Below are positions 38,968 to 52,767 of a DNA stretch of 64,000 nucleotides, piece after piece (position 1 is the first letter of the stretch; every line of letters begins with the position of its first letter). Both the position numbers and the translations under genes were made by a program. This DNA comes from Paramecium sonneborni. Taxonomy: Eukaryota > Ciliophora > Oligohymenophorea > Peniculida > Parameciidae. The stretch is taken from positions 682,287-746,286 of the forward strand of contig CAJJDN010000004.1 of assembly GCA_905182985.1 (NCBI GenBank), read 5' to 3'. The notes below the pieces were generated by a model. The model did not search any database. It was not told where the DNA came from and saw only the letters and a program-made list of their open reading frames with translations.

Positions 38968-39343
38968 ATGCTTAAGGTAATAGGCTTTTTATTATTACTT
39001 CATTCAGCCATTTCATTAATTAGATACAGAAAACATTTAATTTACAAGGACATGGCTGATCAATACCATATACCTTTAGATGTATCAATTTTTAAAAAGG
39101 TTTATAGATTTTATTAGAAATAATTGTTGGATTTGCATTGAACATGTTTTTTGGAGTTATTTTAGATAAGAAATTTGTTAATATTCATCAATTTCCTCAT
39201 AAGAAAACGTAATCTTATAAATTCTATATCATAGTTATGATTAAGCATTATAAAGACCTAATTTCAAATAACCTGGTGGTAGAGGTGGAGTCTTTTAATC
39301 TGTTGTAAAAGATAAAATAGGAAATTTTGATATAAATAATTGA
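38968..39343 (+). CDS. EMC5: ER membrane complex subunit 5 (EMC5/MMGT)
   Basis: EMC5 is a small two-helix subunit of the ER membrane complex, which inserts tail-anchored and multipass proteins; it is also described as a magnesium transporter. ATG 38968 gives a first helix (MLKVIGFLLLLHSAISLIRY), a polar linker with IPLDI (family: LPxDI), a second helix (VGFALNMFFGVIL), and the C-terminal block RPNFKQPGGRGGVF, corresponding to the family's RPxFxxFNxRG ending. Introns: 39082-39107 (26 nt) and 39209-39234 (26 nt). TGA is at 39341-39343. About 107 residues, right for the family. Confidence 0.85.
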
Positions 39344-39391
39344 TAAAGTTGTTTACATTATGACATATGTGTGTTTTTATACATATTTAAT

Positions 39392-39955
39392 TCATCTAAA
39401 ATAATATAATGCTCTAGCTGTAAGTCCTTAAACTTTTGATTCATCTTCAGTCTAATTTAACCAATATTCTTCAAATAGTACTCTGTCTTCTGGTTTTGAA
39501 GCGTCAAGTTTTGTCAATTATAAATATTCAAAAGTTGGATGATCTTTCTATATATAGATTAACAAAACTAATACCAAATATTAAGGGATTTCAGTTCCTC
39601 TCCATATCCAAGCACCACTAATTTAAAGATCAGGAACATCTCCATATACACCATGAATAGCAAATGCCCATTTCTTAAAATGAGGATCAGCTCTTTATAA
39701 AAATCCACTACAATTATTTCTAAATTAAATTAACACTTTTCCTTCTGATTCACCTTTAATGTATTTAACTATCCAAATTGACCATCCTTAAGAATCAAAA
39801 ATATTCCAAAAAGTCTTAAATTCACTTGCAAAATCTTTTGATGCTAAAAATTATCTCTTCCAATCATCAATATTAAAAGGGGATTATGGTAATAAATCAA
39901 ATTCACATTATTATTTTTTTGGTTTTTCTTCTTCATCATCATTTTAAGCAGCAGG

Positions 39956-39989
<34 letters not shown>

Positions 39990-40749
39990 TTCTATTATTT
40001 TTATGATTATTCTTATTTTTATTCTTATTTTTATTATTATTATTATTATTATTCTTATTCATATTGAATTGGGAAGGCTTTTACACAATATTTTGTTCTT
40101 CCATAATACTATTATGTAATATTATATTTTTTTTACATTTTAAAATGCTGGTATTTCTGAAATATATTTGTACCATCTAGTAATATTTGGAATTGTAGTT
40201 CTATATTATTTGTCAAAAGCAAATTAAAATAGTCCTTAGAAATAGGTAGCTAAATTTAGATCAGCAACAGTCAATAATTCACCTACTAAGAAATTGTTTG
40301 CTTTAAAATGATTTTCTAATATTTTTAATTTCCAATTTAATTCTTTCTTAATTTCTTCTTATTTTTTAGGTGTTGTTAATTAATAACCAAGTATTGGTAA
40401 TAGTAAACCAAGTAGAGTAGGTTCCAATTCAAGTGATGTAAAATCTAACCATTACCTTACTTTAGCTTATTAGAACTCTGTTACTCCAACTAAAGGTGTT
40501 CCTCTAGCAACATATTATAAAATGGCATTGCTTTCAGTGAGATATCCTTCAGGTGTCTCTAACAATGGAATCTTACCAACAGGATTTTTAGCTAAAAATG
40601 CAGGTGTCTAGGATTAATAGGAGTTCTTTTACCTCTAAAGATTTATATTCTACAAAATCACTAATAAGTTAGACGTTGGCTAATTGAGCAGCCACAATTA
40701 TTTTACCTGCTCTTCCATTACCAAGTGTATATGAAAGTTTAAGGGACAT
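39392..40749 (-). CDS. Translation elongation factor eEF1B gamma with polyglutamine linker
   Basis: Structural subunit of the eEF1B nucleotide-exchange complex. ATG 40749 starts a GST-like N-terminal domain (MSLKLSYTLGNGRAGKIIVA; then FLAKNPVGKIPLLETPEGYL, TESNAILQYVARGTPLVG) and GST C-domain (LTVADLNLATYFQGLFQFAF). After a 28-nt intron comes a low-complexity linker written largely in TAA codons, i.e. poly-Gln with Lys/Glu, ending KPAAQNDDEEEKPKK. The conserved C-terminal domain follows: FDLLPQSPFNIDDWKRQF, GWSIWIVKYIKGESEGK, NNCSGFLQRADPHFKKWAF, HGVYGDVPDLQISGAWIWRG, EDRVLFEEYW, ending ALYYFR at TGA 39392-39394. Firm. Confidence 0.95.
39958..40062. repeat. TAA/TTA triplet repeat inside eEF1B-gamma
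   Basis: A run of TTA/TTT-type triplets on the plus strand. On the coding (minus) strand it reads mainly TAA, which is Gln in this code, giving a Gln-rich linker with interspersed Lys and Glu. It is coding sequence, not an intergenic microsatellite. Confidence 0.9.
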
Positions 40750-41073
40750 AAAAATATCTTATTATTTAAATTTAATTTCTCATTCCTCAATGAACTGCAA
40801 ATTATAAGGTATAATAAATGATTTCATATATATTAATTCTTTCTTATTTTAATACTACATTCATCTAAATAGAATTCATATTAATATTGATTTTTTGATT
40901 TGAGTAACAAAATGATAGTATATGCGAAATTTAATAAAAAAGGATTTTTTGATATATTATTATCAGGTATTGATTTCATAAATTAAAATGTCTCTTAGTT
41001 AATTGTATGGAAAATAGACAATCAATTATGCAAGTATACTATAAAATTAATCATTTTAAGAGAGCTCAGATAA

Positions 41074-41974
41074 ATGAGATCTCCAAATGATTAATAGTCA
41101 TTTGGATTACGTTAAGAATATCATGATTTAGGATAATTACATCGATAGCCTACTGAGACAAAGAAACATTAAAGAGCAAAGTCAACTATGTAGAATAATT
41201 ATAGACAAGGAACTCCTATAACAGATTTGGAAGAGATAGAAGGGGATAAGTTGTTTGATTAGTTTTTTAAGCTAAACAACTCAAAAAGTGATAGTGATTT
41301 TTTAAGAGATTCTGTATAGAGAGATTAAAAACATCCTGAATCAGAATTTTTAAGGTTTGTCGAGAATGCAATAGAATATCATAAACAATCTGAATTGCAT
41401 TTTAGACCTACAATTAAAAAGAATTCACATTTGGAATAGAAAACAAAAGAGTTGGCTATTTCAAATAGATTGTTGGCTAGTGAAATAAATCGTTACAAAT
41501 AGAGAGAGAGTGAATTAAAAAATAAGATAAAAATAATATAAAAAGAATATTAATTAGAATTGGCTCAATAAATATAAAAGAATGAATGGTTAGAAGAATT
41601 ACTTGTTAAATAAAAAATAGATAATGAAAATTCATTGTTGGCTGTAAAGAAATCTTTAGAAATCATGTAAGGAAGATGTAAATGTCAAAAAGGAATGGTG
41701 GACAAAATTCTTAAGGAAGTTAAATAGTAATCAAGACCATAATATGATCTATAAGCAACTCATTCATCTTCTGAATTAAGTAATAACACAGAAGAAGAGG
41801 ATTTCGATTATGATTATCTGAGAAGAAGAAAATCTTTATCCAAGGTACTAAATTACATAAATACAGACATCAGAAGAGCATTAATTCTTACTTTCCAGAA
41901 GTAAGAACTCTAGAGAATTCAATAGAGATCTCTTTATTCGAAAGAAGCCTATACAGGATCCTTATTATACATGA
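41074..41974 (+). CDS. Coiled-coil protein of unknown function
   Basis: ATG 41074 (MRSPNDQQSFGLRQEYHD) to TGA 41972-41974 with one 22-nt intron just after SLSK gives 292 residues. The central ~120 residues are a strong coiled-coil candidate (LAISNRLLASEINRYKQRES, then KIIQKEYQLELAQQIQKNEW). A Cys pair (RCKCQKG) follows, then a Ser/Glu-rich linker and a basic end (FNRDLFIRKKPIQDPYYT). An upstream in-frame ATG at 40912 would add 54 residues of less coding-like sequence. If the 22-nt intron is not removed, the frame runs straight into the next gene (see findings). No family is recognised. Confidence 0.65.
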
Positions 41975-41994
41975 TAATATTAAATTATTATATA

Positions 41995-43454
41995 ATGGTT
42001 TTTATCAAGAAATTGGTGCCTCTTACAATTTTTTATAGTTTTGAAGGAATTATGTTAGGACTCATCTTATACAGTGTTCCATAAAATTTGATAGATAAAG
42101 GTGTTGAAATTAATAGATATAACTATATGATTGTGCTATTTCCTTATTTGTTTAGATACATAGTTGCACCTTTCATAGATAGTGTTAGTTGGGATAAAAT
42201 GGGTAGAAGAAGAAGCTAGTTAGCAGTCTTATATTTTGGATTGGGGTATAATTATGTTTTTAATTATTAGAGTTCTGTTATATTTTTCAAATTTCTAATC
42301 CTTAGATCCTAGTACTTGGTTTTGGAACATATTTTGGATTATGTGTTTATTGGCTTGCATAGATCTAATAATAGCAGCTTGGTTAGTGGAAAGTCTAGAA
42401 AAGCAAGATAGAGGGTATGGAGCATTGGCTCAATTTCTAGGGATTTTGATAGGAGGATTTATTGGAGCTTACATTTTTAAGATGTTTAATTCACTTGAAT
42501 TTTGTAATACATATATTTATGCGATTCCTCAAGAAATACCTTATGCTACTCTATCAAGTTTTATTATCAATTAAATTTTTTAGATGCATTCAAAGATTTA
42601 TCTTACCTATCAGTAGGACTTGGAGTTGCATCTATCATTATAATACACAATGAAACAACTAATAATTAAGATGTATTAATATTATTATATTAGATAATTG
42701 AAGCATATAAATCTGCCTTAGGAGCATTTTCAAATAAGCATTTGATTGTTCTTTTTTTATTTTTTTGTTTTTTCAGAATTGGATAAATGCCAATTGATTT
42801 GGCACATATTCATATGAAGAGAAGACAATTTACAGAAGGATAAATTTAATTCCTTGAAATACTTACATTTCCAATTGCATGCCTTTTACCATATTATATG
42901 TCAAAAATTATAAAGACAAGAGTTTTAGAAATTAGATTTATCATAGTCTTCTCAATCTATGAAATTGGTATATCAAATTTTATATATCCTTAATAATTAG
43001 TTATCTCAGGAGTATTTATCATAACCTTGTTTGCTTCAGAGGAGAATTTTCCATTTCCTTATAGAGATGCCTTAATGAAAATATCGTTAATTAGTGTTTG
43101 GTTATTAAACTTGATTAACATCACTTTAGCTTAGTCTTATATTTATAAAAGTACTCAAAGTTCTGTAGCAGCAACTTTTATAGCTTTGTTAAGTAAAAAT
43201 ATTATTTGGTAATATTTTAAGCAACCGGGATAAACTTTCAATTTATTTTCGAAGGATTTGTAGAATATTTATTAACCAATTATAATTATTATTTAATTTG
43301 GTTATGTGGAGTAGGAATATATGCATTATTTTTTTTTCATCTAGCTTCCAGAATGACCTTAATTGATTAATTGAATTGTTAAGAATTTAGTTTAGAAATT
43401 GACATAAAAAAAGAAAAACTACTAATTACTACTGAATTGGCAACTTTATCCTGA
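41995..43454 (+). CDS. Acetyl-CoA transporter-like MFS protein (SLC33A1 family)
   Basis: Family role: SLC33A1/AT-1 carries acetyl-CoA into the ER lumen. Seen: TIFYSFEGIMLGLILYSVPQ and RYNYMIVLFPYLFRYIVAPF followed by IDSVSWDKMGRRRSQ, the family's first helices and the PxxDSxxxxxxGRRKSW signature. Then a long series of hydrophobic helices (LACIDLIIAAWLVESLE, ALAQFLGILIGGFIGAYIF) up to a short polar tail (KLLITTELATLS) at TGA 43452-43454. A 25-nt intron lies after AVLYFGLG; others are needed. ATG 41995 (MVFIKKLVPLT) was chosen as the start; ATG 41971 is in frame too and overlaps the previous gene's stop. About 460 residues. Confidence 0.75.
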
Positions 43455-43595
43455 TAATTAATTATAAATTTTGTATGTAAACATTAGTCTTTATAAAATT
43501 TTGAATTAATTTACATTATATTTTCCTTAAAAACATTTTTATATCATAATAAGATTATTTATTTTAATTAGTTTATTTATTAATATATTTACACC

Positions 43596-44612
43596 ATGAA
43601 TGATCGTTTGATTGAATTGTATAAAGTAAGAGAATGGTAATCTAGATGTCTGGCAGATAAGATTCATTTTAATTGAACAATTCCAATTCTTCTTAAGATG
43701 ATGATTTTATGCCTTAATTCTCTGCTAAAATAAAAAGGCACAATAGTGTCTAGAGAATAAAAGATAATACTCTAAGAATGTAGGAAATGTCAGAAAAATA
43801 TTCTAGAGCAACTACTTCATATGTTGAAAAAGTTATTCTAATCTCTGAAATTGATTAGAATTATCAAGAGAATTAGAATAAATTATGGTGCAAAATTAAT
43901 AATTTAGCAATTAATTAAAAGAAGCTATGAAAGATATTAAAGATGATGTTATGAAAAAGTAACCAATTTTGTATTAAAAGAGGATCAACCAGAAACCTAA
44001 ATGAAAATTAATTAGAGAAATGCATTAACAAGTAAAGTTTAAGAAGTTTTGCATGCTTCTTCTGAAATTTCAATAAAATACAAGACTTGTGTTAGAGAGA
44101 AAATAAGAAGATAAACAAAGATTTTAGATGAAAATGCAACTGAAGAGTTTTTAGATGAAATATGTAATGATCCATAAGTATTTTTATTTTATTAAACCTT
44201 TACTAGAAAGCAACATAATTATTACAAGGTAAACTCTATGGAGAAGCTCCTTCAGCTAGTGTTACTAACGCTGTCTCAGATATCTAAGAGAAATATCAAG
44301 ATATTCAATAATTGGAAAAAGTAATTATTTTGATTATTTATTAGTCAGTTTAATAAGTATATTAACTATTTGTAGATTTAGCAATCTTGGTTCATGCTTA
44401 AGGTGAGTAAATCGATAATATCGAAATTAGTCTTGGATCAGCCAAAACTTATGTAGGTAAGGCAGAAAAAAACCTCACAGATGCTAAGAAAGATCATCAG
44501 GAGCTAGGAAGGTATTTATACATAAAATTCTTTTTAGAAAATGTGTTGTATCATCTTAATTGGTGTTATAATTTTAGCAGTTATTATTGGACCTATAGTT
44601 GCAACTGCATGA
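43596..44612 (+). CDS. Syntaxin-like Qa-SNARE, reading frame interrupted
   Basis: Membrane-fusion SNARE. ATG 43596 (MNDRLIELYK) is joined by a 20-nt intron to MSGRQDSFQLNNSN and an Habc-type helical region (MQEMSEKYSRATTSYVEK; ELSRELEQIMVQNQQFSNQL; LHASSEISIKYKTCVREKIR). The SNARE core follows: KLYGEAPSASVTNAV, VDLAILVHAQGEQIDNIE and KTYVGKAEKNLTDAKKDHQE. The C-terminal anchor is CCIILIGVIILAVIIGPIVA, ending at TGA 44610-44612. Two internal introns join cleanly (29 nt at the DPQ/KAT join, 24 nt at the LEK/SVQ join). However, three other junctions (after YVEK, after DVMKK, and before the anchor) are each one base out of frame with every short intron I can place. This is either sequence error, unusual splicing or early decay. 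Confidence 0.7.
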
Positions 44613-45132
44613 TTTATATTAACAATTTATCATTATATATTGTACTTTCAAATCAAATTTTAAATTCTATTCTCTATTACTATTTTTTATTTAGCAAAAG
44701 ATAAAATCAAAAATTAAACTAGCATATTAATAATTTTATAATTATCAGAAATTAACTATTAATTTATTTAAATTCATCCTAATTAGATTTTTTTAGTAAT
44801 ATCTTAAATTGTAATTTCTACACATGCTTTTTTGATTGATGTTTAAAATTTATTTATTAATATATCATTTCATATAAATCATTCTATATGATTAAATAGT
44901 ATAAAACTATTTTATGTCTAACTAGAAAAATATAAATTATATTATAATTTCTCTCTAAAATAATTTTTTAGAATTATCAATATTTTTGACATTTCTCGAA
45001 AATCTATTGAAAATATACTTGTATCTTATAAATTAAAAGAGTTTGTATGATTTAAAAAATAAATTTAAGATGAAGTGGATGAATGAAAATTGATAATGAT
45101 ATATTCAAAAAATTTAATCTAAAACTTAAACA
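44613..45132. other. Intergenic region reaching into the false duplicate
   Basis: About 520 bp without coding-like sequence between the syntaxin-like gene and the (duplicated) end of the SNF1-like kinase. The last ~108 bases belong to the segment that is repeated after the N at 46141. Confidence 0.5.
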
Positions 45133-46140
45133 TCAATCATGATAAAAATGTCCTGATCGTTATTAGTGAACTGATTTTTATTTAGTTGATTGATTAGAAT
45201 TTAAAGGTACATCAAAGGATTGATTATTTTAATTAGGAATATAAGCCCTATCTTTTTTATGATTTTATGATCTGCTTCCACTTTATAGCATTCTATTCAA
45301 TTATTAATCTCTCTTAGAATTTCGATAAGGATTAACGATATCCAATTCTCTTTTATTTCTGGAACCTACTTTTTTAATTTCTTCCTTATTTTGATAATCT
45401 ATAGAAGTAACATTATAATTTTTAATTTTGACTCCATTTTTTTGACATAACATATTTTAATATGGATGTTTCTATTTTTTAATAGGAGGAGATTATTCAA
45501 AATAATTTTCATCTTTTTATCTTGGTTATACACTATAAGCTTATCCATTATTATTTCCTATTCTATTAACACTTAAATCATTATCTGCAAGTATTTTATT
45601 TTGATTGGTAGTTTTAATAATTCTTCCTCTATCTTTATCAGTAGAATAAGATCTTTACTTAATAATATCATCTCTAATTGATTATCTAATAACTTCATTA
45701 TTAACTAATGAACTAATAGGAGCTAGAGATGAAAAGAGTAAGAATACCTTTTTAAGGTCTAGGTTTAGGTTCTAAAAGAGTAATATCAAAAGATTCTGAA
45801 TTAAGATCAGCAGTTGATCTTCCTCCATTAGTTAGATGTCTTTTAAGAAGTAGATGATAAAAGGTCGTTATTTCATTATGTTTATTGGCATCTAAACATT
45901 TTTAAGCATGATCAATATCTATGCCATATGATTTTAATTATTTGAGAATTTCTTAATCAATAGGTATTCTGTTATAACCAACAACAATTCCTGGAGGTAT
46001 ATCATAAGTTCTTTTATAAATTTAGAACCATGGATGATTTCTAATATCATTAATAGTAAATCGCTTATCTGGTTTAACTGTGAGAATTCCTTAGATCATT
46101 GATTAGGCTTCTTTTGAGAGATGAGAAGGTAATTAATAGG
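45133..46140 (-). pseudogene. False partial copy of the SNF1-like kinase 3' half
   Basis: This is the left copy of the duplicated segment. It encodes the C-terminal half of the kinase at 46250-48038, from the end of the catalytic domain (ITVKPDKRFTINDIRNHPWF) through the tail to TGA 45133-45135, and is cut by the N. It is almost certainly an assembly artefact rather than a biological pseudogene. Confidence 0.85.
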
Positions 46141-46141
46141 N
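46141..46141. other. Assembly gap (single N)
   Basis: A lone N between two exact copies of a 1116-bp segment; it marks a contig join. Confidence 0.98.
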
Positions 46142-46249
46142 CTTATAAATTAAAAGAGTTTGTATGATTTAAAAAATAAATTTAAGATGAAGTGGATGAA
46201 TGAAAATTGATAATGATATATTCAAAAAATTTAATCTAAAACTTAAACA

Positions 46250-48038
<1,789 letters not shown>

Positions 48039-48131
48039 TTTATATTGTTATAATATATTTTTATATTTTTTTTAATTATTATTATTAATATTATTATTAT
48101 AAGTTTTTAAATCTCTAAAGATCAATCTTAT

Positions 48132-51100
48132 ATGATTATTAAACAAACAGAATCTACTGCCTAAATATTTCAAAATATCAAACAATAATAAGTAATTACT
48201 TATTCATCATTAATAGAATTAGAATATTTTTCGAAGAAATAATTCATTTGTTTAAAATTTATTTGAGAATGTGTCTCGATTAGCTATAATTAAGTCAGTT
48301 ATCCCTGAAGAAAATCCTAGTTCCAAATTACAAAAAGATATTTAACTTCAAGAGACAAATTATAATTAGAAATAGATAGAAAATTATGAATCAAGTCAAC
48401 AAGATTACAATCCAAAATTAACAACCTCTATTCTAAATGCATTAACATACTTAGGTGATAATTAATAAAAAAGTAAAGTATTAAAAGCATTCATTTCTGT
48501 TCATATTAATTTTTAATCTTATGAGAAAATGAAATATATAATTCAATATCTTTCAAAAGAACTAGCATCATATATTGAACATAATTATAACGTCAATATA
48601 TTAAAATAATTGAATGATGCATATAGAATGGTATTACTTTATTATATTTAGCAAATAGATTAATAAATTTCAAATGTCTTATTTTTTGAAGCTCCCTTAT
48701 TAGAAAATAAAATTCAGTACAACTCTGCATTCTTAGCTACTTATTTGATGCATATTTGGTCTTAAAAAAATCTTAGTAAAATATCTATTAATTTTAGACA
48801 TGAATAGTAAAAATAAAATAATATTTATTAATTTAACAGGAATTTAGAACAATGATGCTGATATCTATAAATTGTTTCCTAATGGTGATTGTCTATACAT
48901 TTCATTATAAAGAAATCAAAATGCATTACCTCAGTAAGAAAATAAATTTTAATCTTAACATCAATCCAATTTTAAGACTATATTAATATAAAATTGTCAG
49001 GAAGAGCTAACATGGTAAAAATTCAAAATTATTTACAAATTTATATTAAAAAACCACATTAAATCATTCAAATCGACATTATTCATTCTATCTGTTGCAA
49101 AACAATTCGAAAATGTAATATTTTATTTCATTTTAGGAAAATTGTTTATAGTTTTCAGAAGATTGTTTAAAAAATATTGTTAAGAAATTTTCATATTTAG
49201 CTAAAGATAGATTGATAATACATTCTTACATTTCACAAAGTGAAAAAGCAGAGCCAAACCAAAATTTATCAGATGAAAAAGCAAAAAACAAAAATTTATA
49301 AGATGAAAAAATTTAATAATTATAATTAATTACTTTCATAAATAGTTTGCAATAAGGAATATTGTCTTAAGATCTTTTACTATTTGATAAAAATAAATAA
49401 TAAACAGATTAAATAGAATATATTAAATGGATACAAAATTTAGTAGATTTAAATTATAAAACAATTAATTTTGATACTTTAGATAAAATTAAAAGAGAAT
49501 TAAGAAACTTAATGATGAACTCATAAATGTAATTAATCTAAAATCAAAATTTTAAACTGGGAGTTTGTATTTTGAAGGATGATATCTAAAATTAAGTTAA
49601 GAACGATTTAGTAGATTATTAAATTATCTATTTGTTTTATGAAGGAAAAAATATTTAGTTTCTATAAAATACAATACTATATGTAGATTACACCAGTAAA
49701 TAAATAGTTTTGCTTCAATATGAGAATGAAAAATATTTTGTATACTTTGAATATTTTAATAAATTGGATTCCAATAAGTAAGATTTAAATTGGTAAGATA
49801 ATTAATAATTATTATTTAGTCAAAGATTTGAATTATCTAATGAACTAGAAAAATAGAATAAATTTTTGGATGATTCTATACTCAAAAACTCTTCATTAAT
49901 AGTAAGCGATTAAAACATATACATTGTTTATTATTAATGTGGTTAAGAAATAATTATTATTAATACTTAAAATTTGTCTGTTGTTGTTTTGAAAAGGAAT
50001 AAATTAATCTATTAAAAAGATAAAGCTAATGATAAACTCAAAATTATATATAATTAAGATTAAAAGAATGTAGAGATGTAAATATAAGATAGAAGAAAAC
50101 CTGCTATTGTTAAAAATTAACTTTGTAGTGGTTTTAATTTTGCAATTTTCGGAGGAGAATTTCTAAAGTATAAATATTGTAATCTTTTAAGTTCTAATAA
50201 AGTCTGTAACCTAATAGAATTACTCCAATTAAATAGCAATAGTTTTGCATCAATAATTATTCCTAAATAGAATATTTTTGAAAAATGCAGTTTTTACATA
50301 CCTTGGCCAAATATGATAGTTTTAGTCACTAATCAGCAACCAAGCACGTATGTTCTGTTACCTGGTGATTATAATAATAAAAATGTCTGTTATAACTAAG
50401 TCATTAATAAGGAGCATCAAGAAAATGCAATTATGATAACATCTCACAAAGATTCCCTTAAATTTCAAATAGAAAAATTGAAAATTGTTTATGATATTTC
50501 TAATTTATAATAAAAAGAGATACCTATTCCTATTTAATATTTTTCAGGTAATTAAATTAATATAAAACATCCTGAAAAAATAGAAAATCAATAAAAATGG
50601 CATCTAGCTATTACCTTATTAGAATAATTCAACCAAAATTAAGATGCAGGCTTTTCCAAACTTGTTTAATTATATATATTAGCTGAAATTCAAATCAAAC
50701 CTATTTAAAAAGAGTTAAGAATTAAACAGTCATTTAAAAGACTTTAATGTAGTGAAGTTTTATAAAAAAAAATAGTAAATTATCATGAAGAAAAATGTAA
50801 TATATTAAAAAATTAAATTAGAAACCAAATATAATTACATAATATGCTAAAGATAATAATGAAATCAAATAATCCCTTAGAAATTATGAATATGAATATC
50901 ATTAAATGCTATAAACATAGAAGTCACATCACCATATATATTATTACGCATTTAGTAAAAATTATTTTTTTTTTTATTTAAGTTCTTTAAATTTATTTAG
51001 TTGACAAATAAATAAAGGAGAATTAGTCCGTATTATCTTCATTATTAGAACTCTCTTGTTTACATCTTCCTAAAAAACTATATTTTCATTTATTTTTGAG

Positions 51101-51212
51101 AAGAAACAATATTATTCTATTAAACAATAATGGTAAAATAAGTTAAAATTATTAATTTGAACAAAAAGATTAAGATTTTTATTAGAACTAAATTAATTCT
51201 TAATAAATATGA
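48132..51212 (+). CDS. Large protein of unknown function (3' end uncertain)
   Basis: From ATG 48132, short introns of 25 nt (48192-48216), 22 nt (after KKNL, in the 48.77-kb region) and 22 nt (after KQFEN, near 49.1 kb) join a continuous frame of about 950 residues. The chain has many alternating hydrophobic strands (KIIFINLTGIQNNDADIYKL, LFPNGDCLYISLQRN, KQIVLLQYENEKYFVYFEYF, IYIVYYQCGQEIIIINTQNL), a pattern that suggests beta-propeller or similar repeats, but no WD or Kelch consensus. C-terminal sequence (WHLAITLLEQF; LRIKQSFKRLQCSEVL) is helical. The frame stays open to TGA 51210-51212; the true stop may be earlier, near 50.95-51.0 kb, after a further intron. Confidence 0.65.
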
Positions 51213-51734
51213 AAATTAAATGGCAAAAATATAATCGAAAATCAAAATTATAATATCATTATTTACTAAAGGACATTTCTAAACTTTTTAACTTAAATAA
51301 ATAAATAATTTAAAAATATTATTTTGAAAACTTGATTCATAAAGTTTTGGAACAATAAAAACTTCTATTCTTCTTTGAGTTTTAATCTACACATTTAATT
51401 AAGAATTAATTTTGGTAAAATCTTTAATGACTTAAAATTATATTCTAGAAAAAGCAAAAATAAGAAAAAATACCAATTAATCTTATTCAAAAAATCTTAA
51501 ATATATGGTCTAAATATTAAGTACATCGATAAAATATCTGAAAATATGCATAAATATCTGCAAAACGAAATTTTGTCTTAAGTTTATAATTTTGTTTTGT
51601 TATTAATAATTAGTATATATAAAACAATAGAATTTTTGGATAATAGAAAAAATTCTTTGTGTTTATATATTTAAGGTTTAAAAACGGAAAATTATTTATA
51701 TTAAAAAAAATAATTGAATTATAAAATTATTTAG
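51213..51734. other. Intergenic, nothing recognised
   Basis: About 520 bp of AT-rich spacer upstream of the next gene with no coding-like frame. Confidence 0.5.
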
Positions 51735-52602
51735 ATGAATCAAACATAATCTTCAATTCGCTAACTTATTGAATATAAAAAAGATTAATATAGAGATACA
51801 CTAAGAAAAAATGATTTGAAACAAATATTTGAAGAGAAAAGAGCTTAATTTCAATAAAACTCATAAGACAGAATTATTTAATCTAATTCTATAACAAAAA
51901 ATGTAATAATAAAACATTATCAAATTGAATCAGAAATTGATTAAAAAGAAGATTTATTGATTAGGCTAACAAAATTAAAGAGTTAAAAGAATTTAACATG
52001 CAACTACTTACATTAAATAATTGAATATCTTGGAAAAAAACACTCTCTTTATTAAATATCAAGAATATTTAATTTTTGTGAAAAAGCACTTTTGTAAAAG
52101 GAATTAATTAATTCATCTATGGTGCATTTGTTACTAGAAATCATTTTTAAGATAATTTAATATAAAAATGAAATTCCTTTTAAAGTATTTATTCTATTAA
52201 GATATTTTAGCCAATACCATTCTTATTGAATGTTTTTATTCTACATTAAGATTATGTAATATTATAATACATTTAAATGTATTTATAATAGAATGAATAA
52301 GAGAAAATTGAGATTGATAATTTTTTAAAATCTAAAAATCATAATGAAGAATAAAATATATTAAATGTTATAAGCAGCAATAAAAAATATGTAAGAAATA
52401 TTTAAATTTTTAGGCAAACTTTGAAATGATGTTATTTTTATGTAAAATAATTAATAATTCTAATTTTTTTTAAGCAATACATTATTATGGAGCTTAAAAG
52501 CTTTGTGAAGAGAATATAGATAAAAAAGAATATAAGAAAACTATCTAATAAATATTTAAAATAACTGGATGGCAGTCTGAAAAAAATGATTTTGGTTTTT
52601 GA
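51735..52602 (+). CDS. Helical protein of unknown function
   Basis: ATG 51735 begins MNQTQSSIRQLIEYKKDQYR, then DTLRKNDLKQIFEEKRAQFQ, a basic helical start reminiscent of importin-alpha-like proteins but without a clear IBB or ARM consensus. Further helices: QIIEYLGKKHSLYQISRIFN, FCEKALLQKELINSSMVHLL, KVFILLRYFSQYHS. At least three short introns are needed in the second half (near 52275-52300, 52392-52414, and a 33-nt intron at about 52442-52474); the last exons read SIHYYGAQKLCEENIDKKEY to TGA 52600-52602. One junction near 52250 is unresolved. An alpha-solenoid is plausible; function unknown. Confidence 0.5.
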
Positions 52603-52767
52603 GTGTGAATATTTCTTTACTTAATTTTCGTTTAATAATAAAAATAAAGAAATAAAAAATAAATGATTACATATTATAATATATGAATCTTTAAAAGAAA
52701 GAAGTATTGTTTAATGAAATCTAATGATAGTCTGTTTTCAGTAAATAATTATAAATTTTATTATATA

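Noticed and set aside
41074..43454. Annotating one coiled-coil/transporter fusion gene
   Set aside because: Splicing a 22-nt intron gives the first protein its own coding-like C-terminus and stop; the fusion is kept only as a finding.
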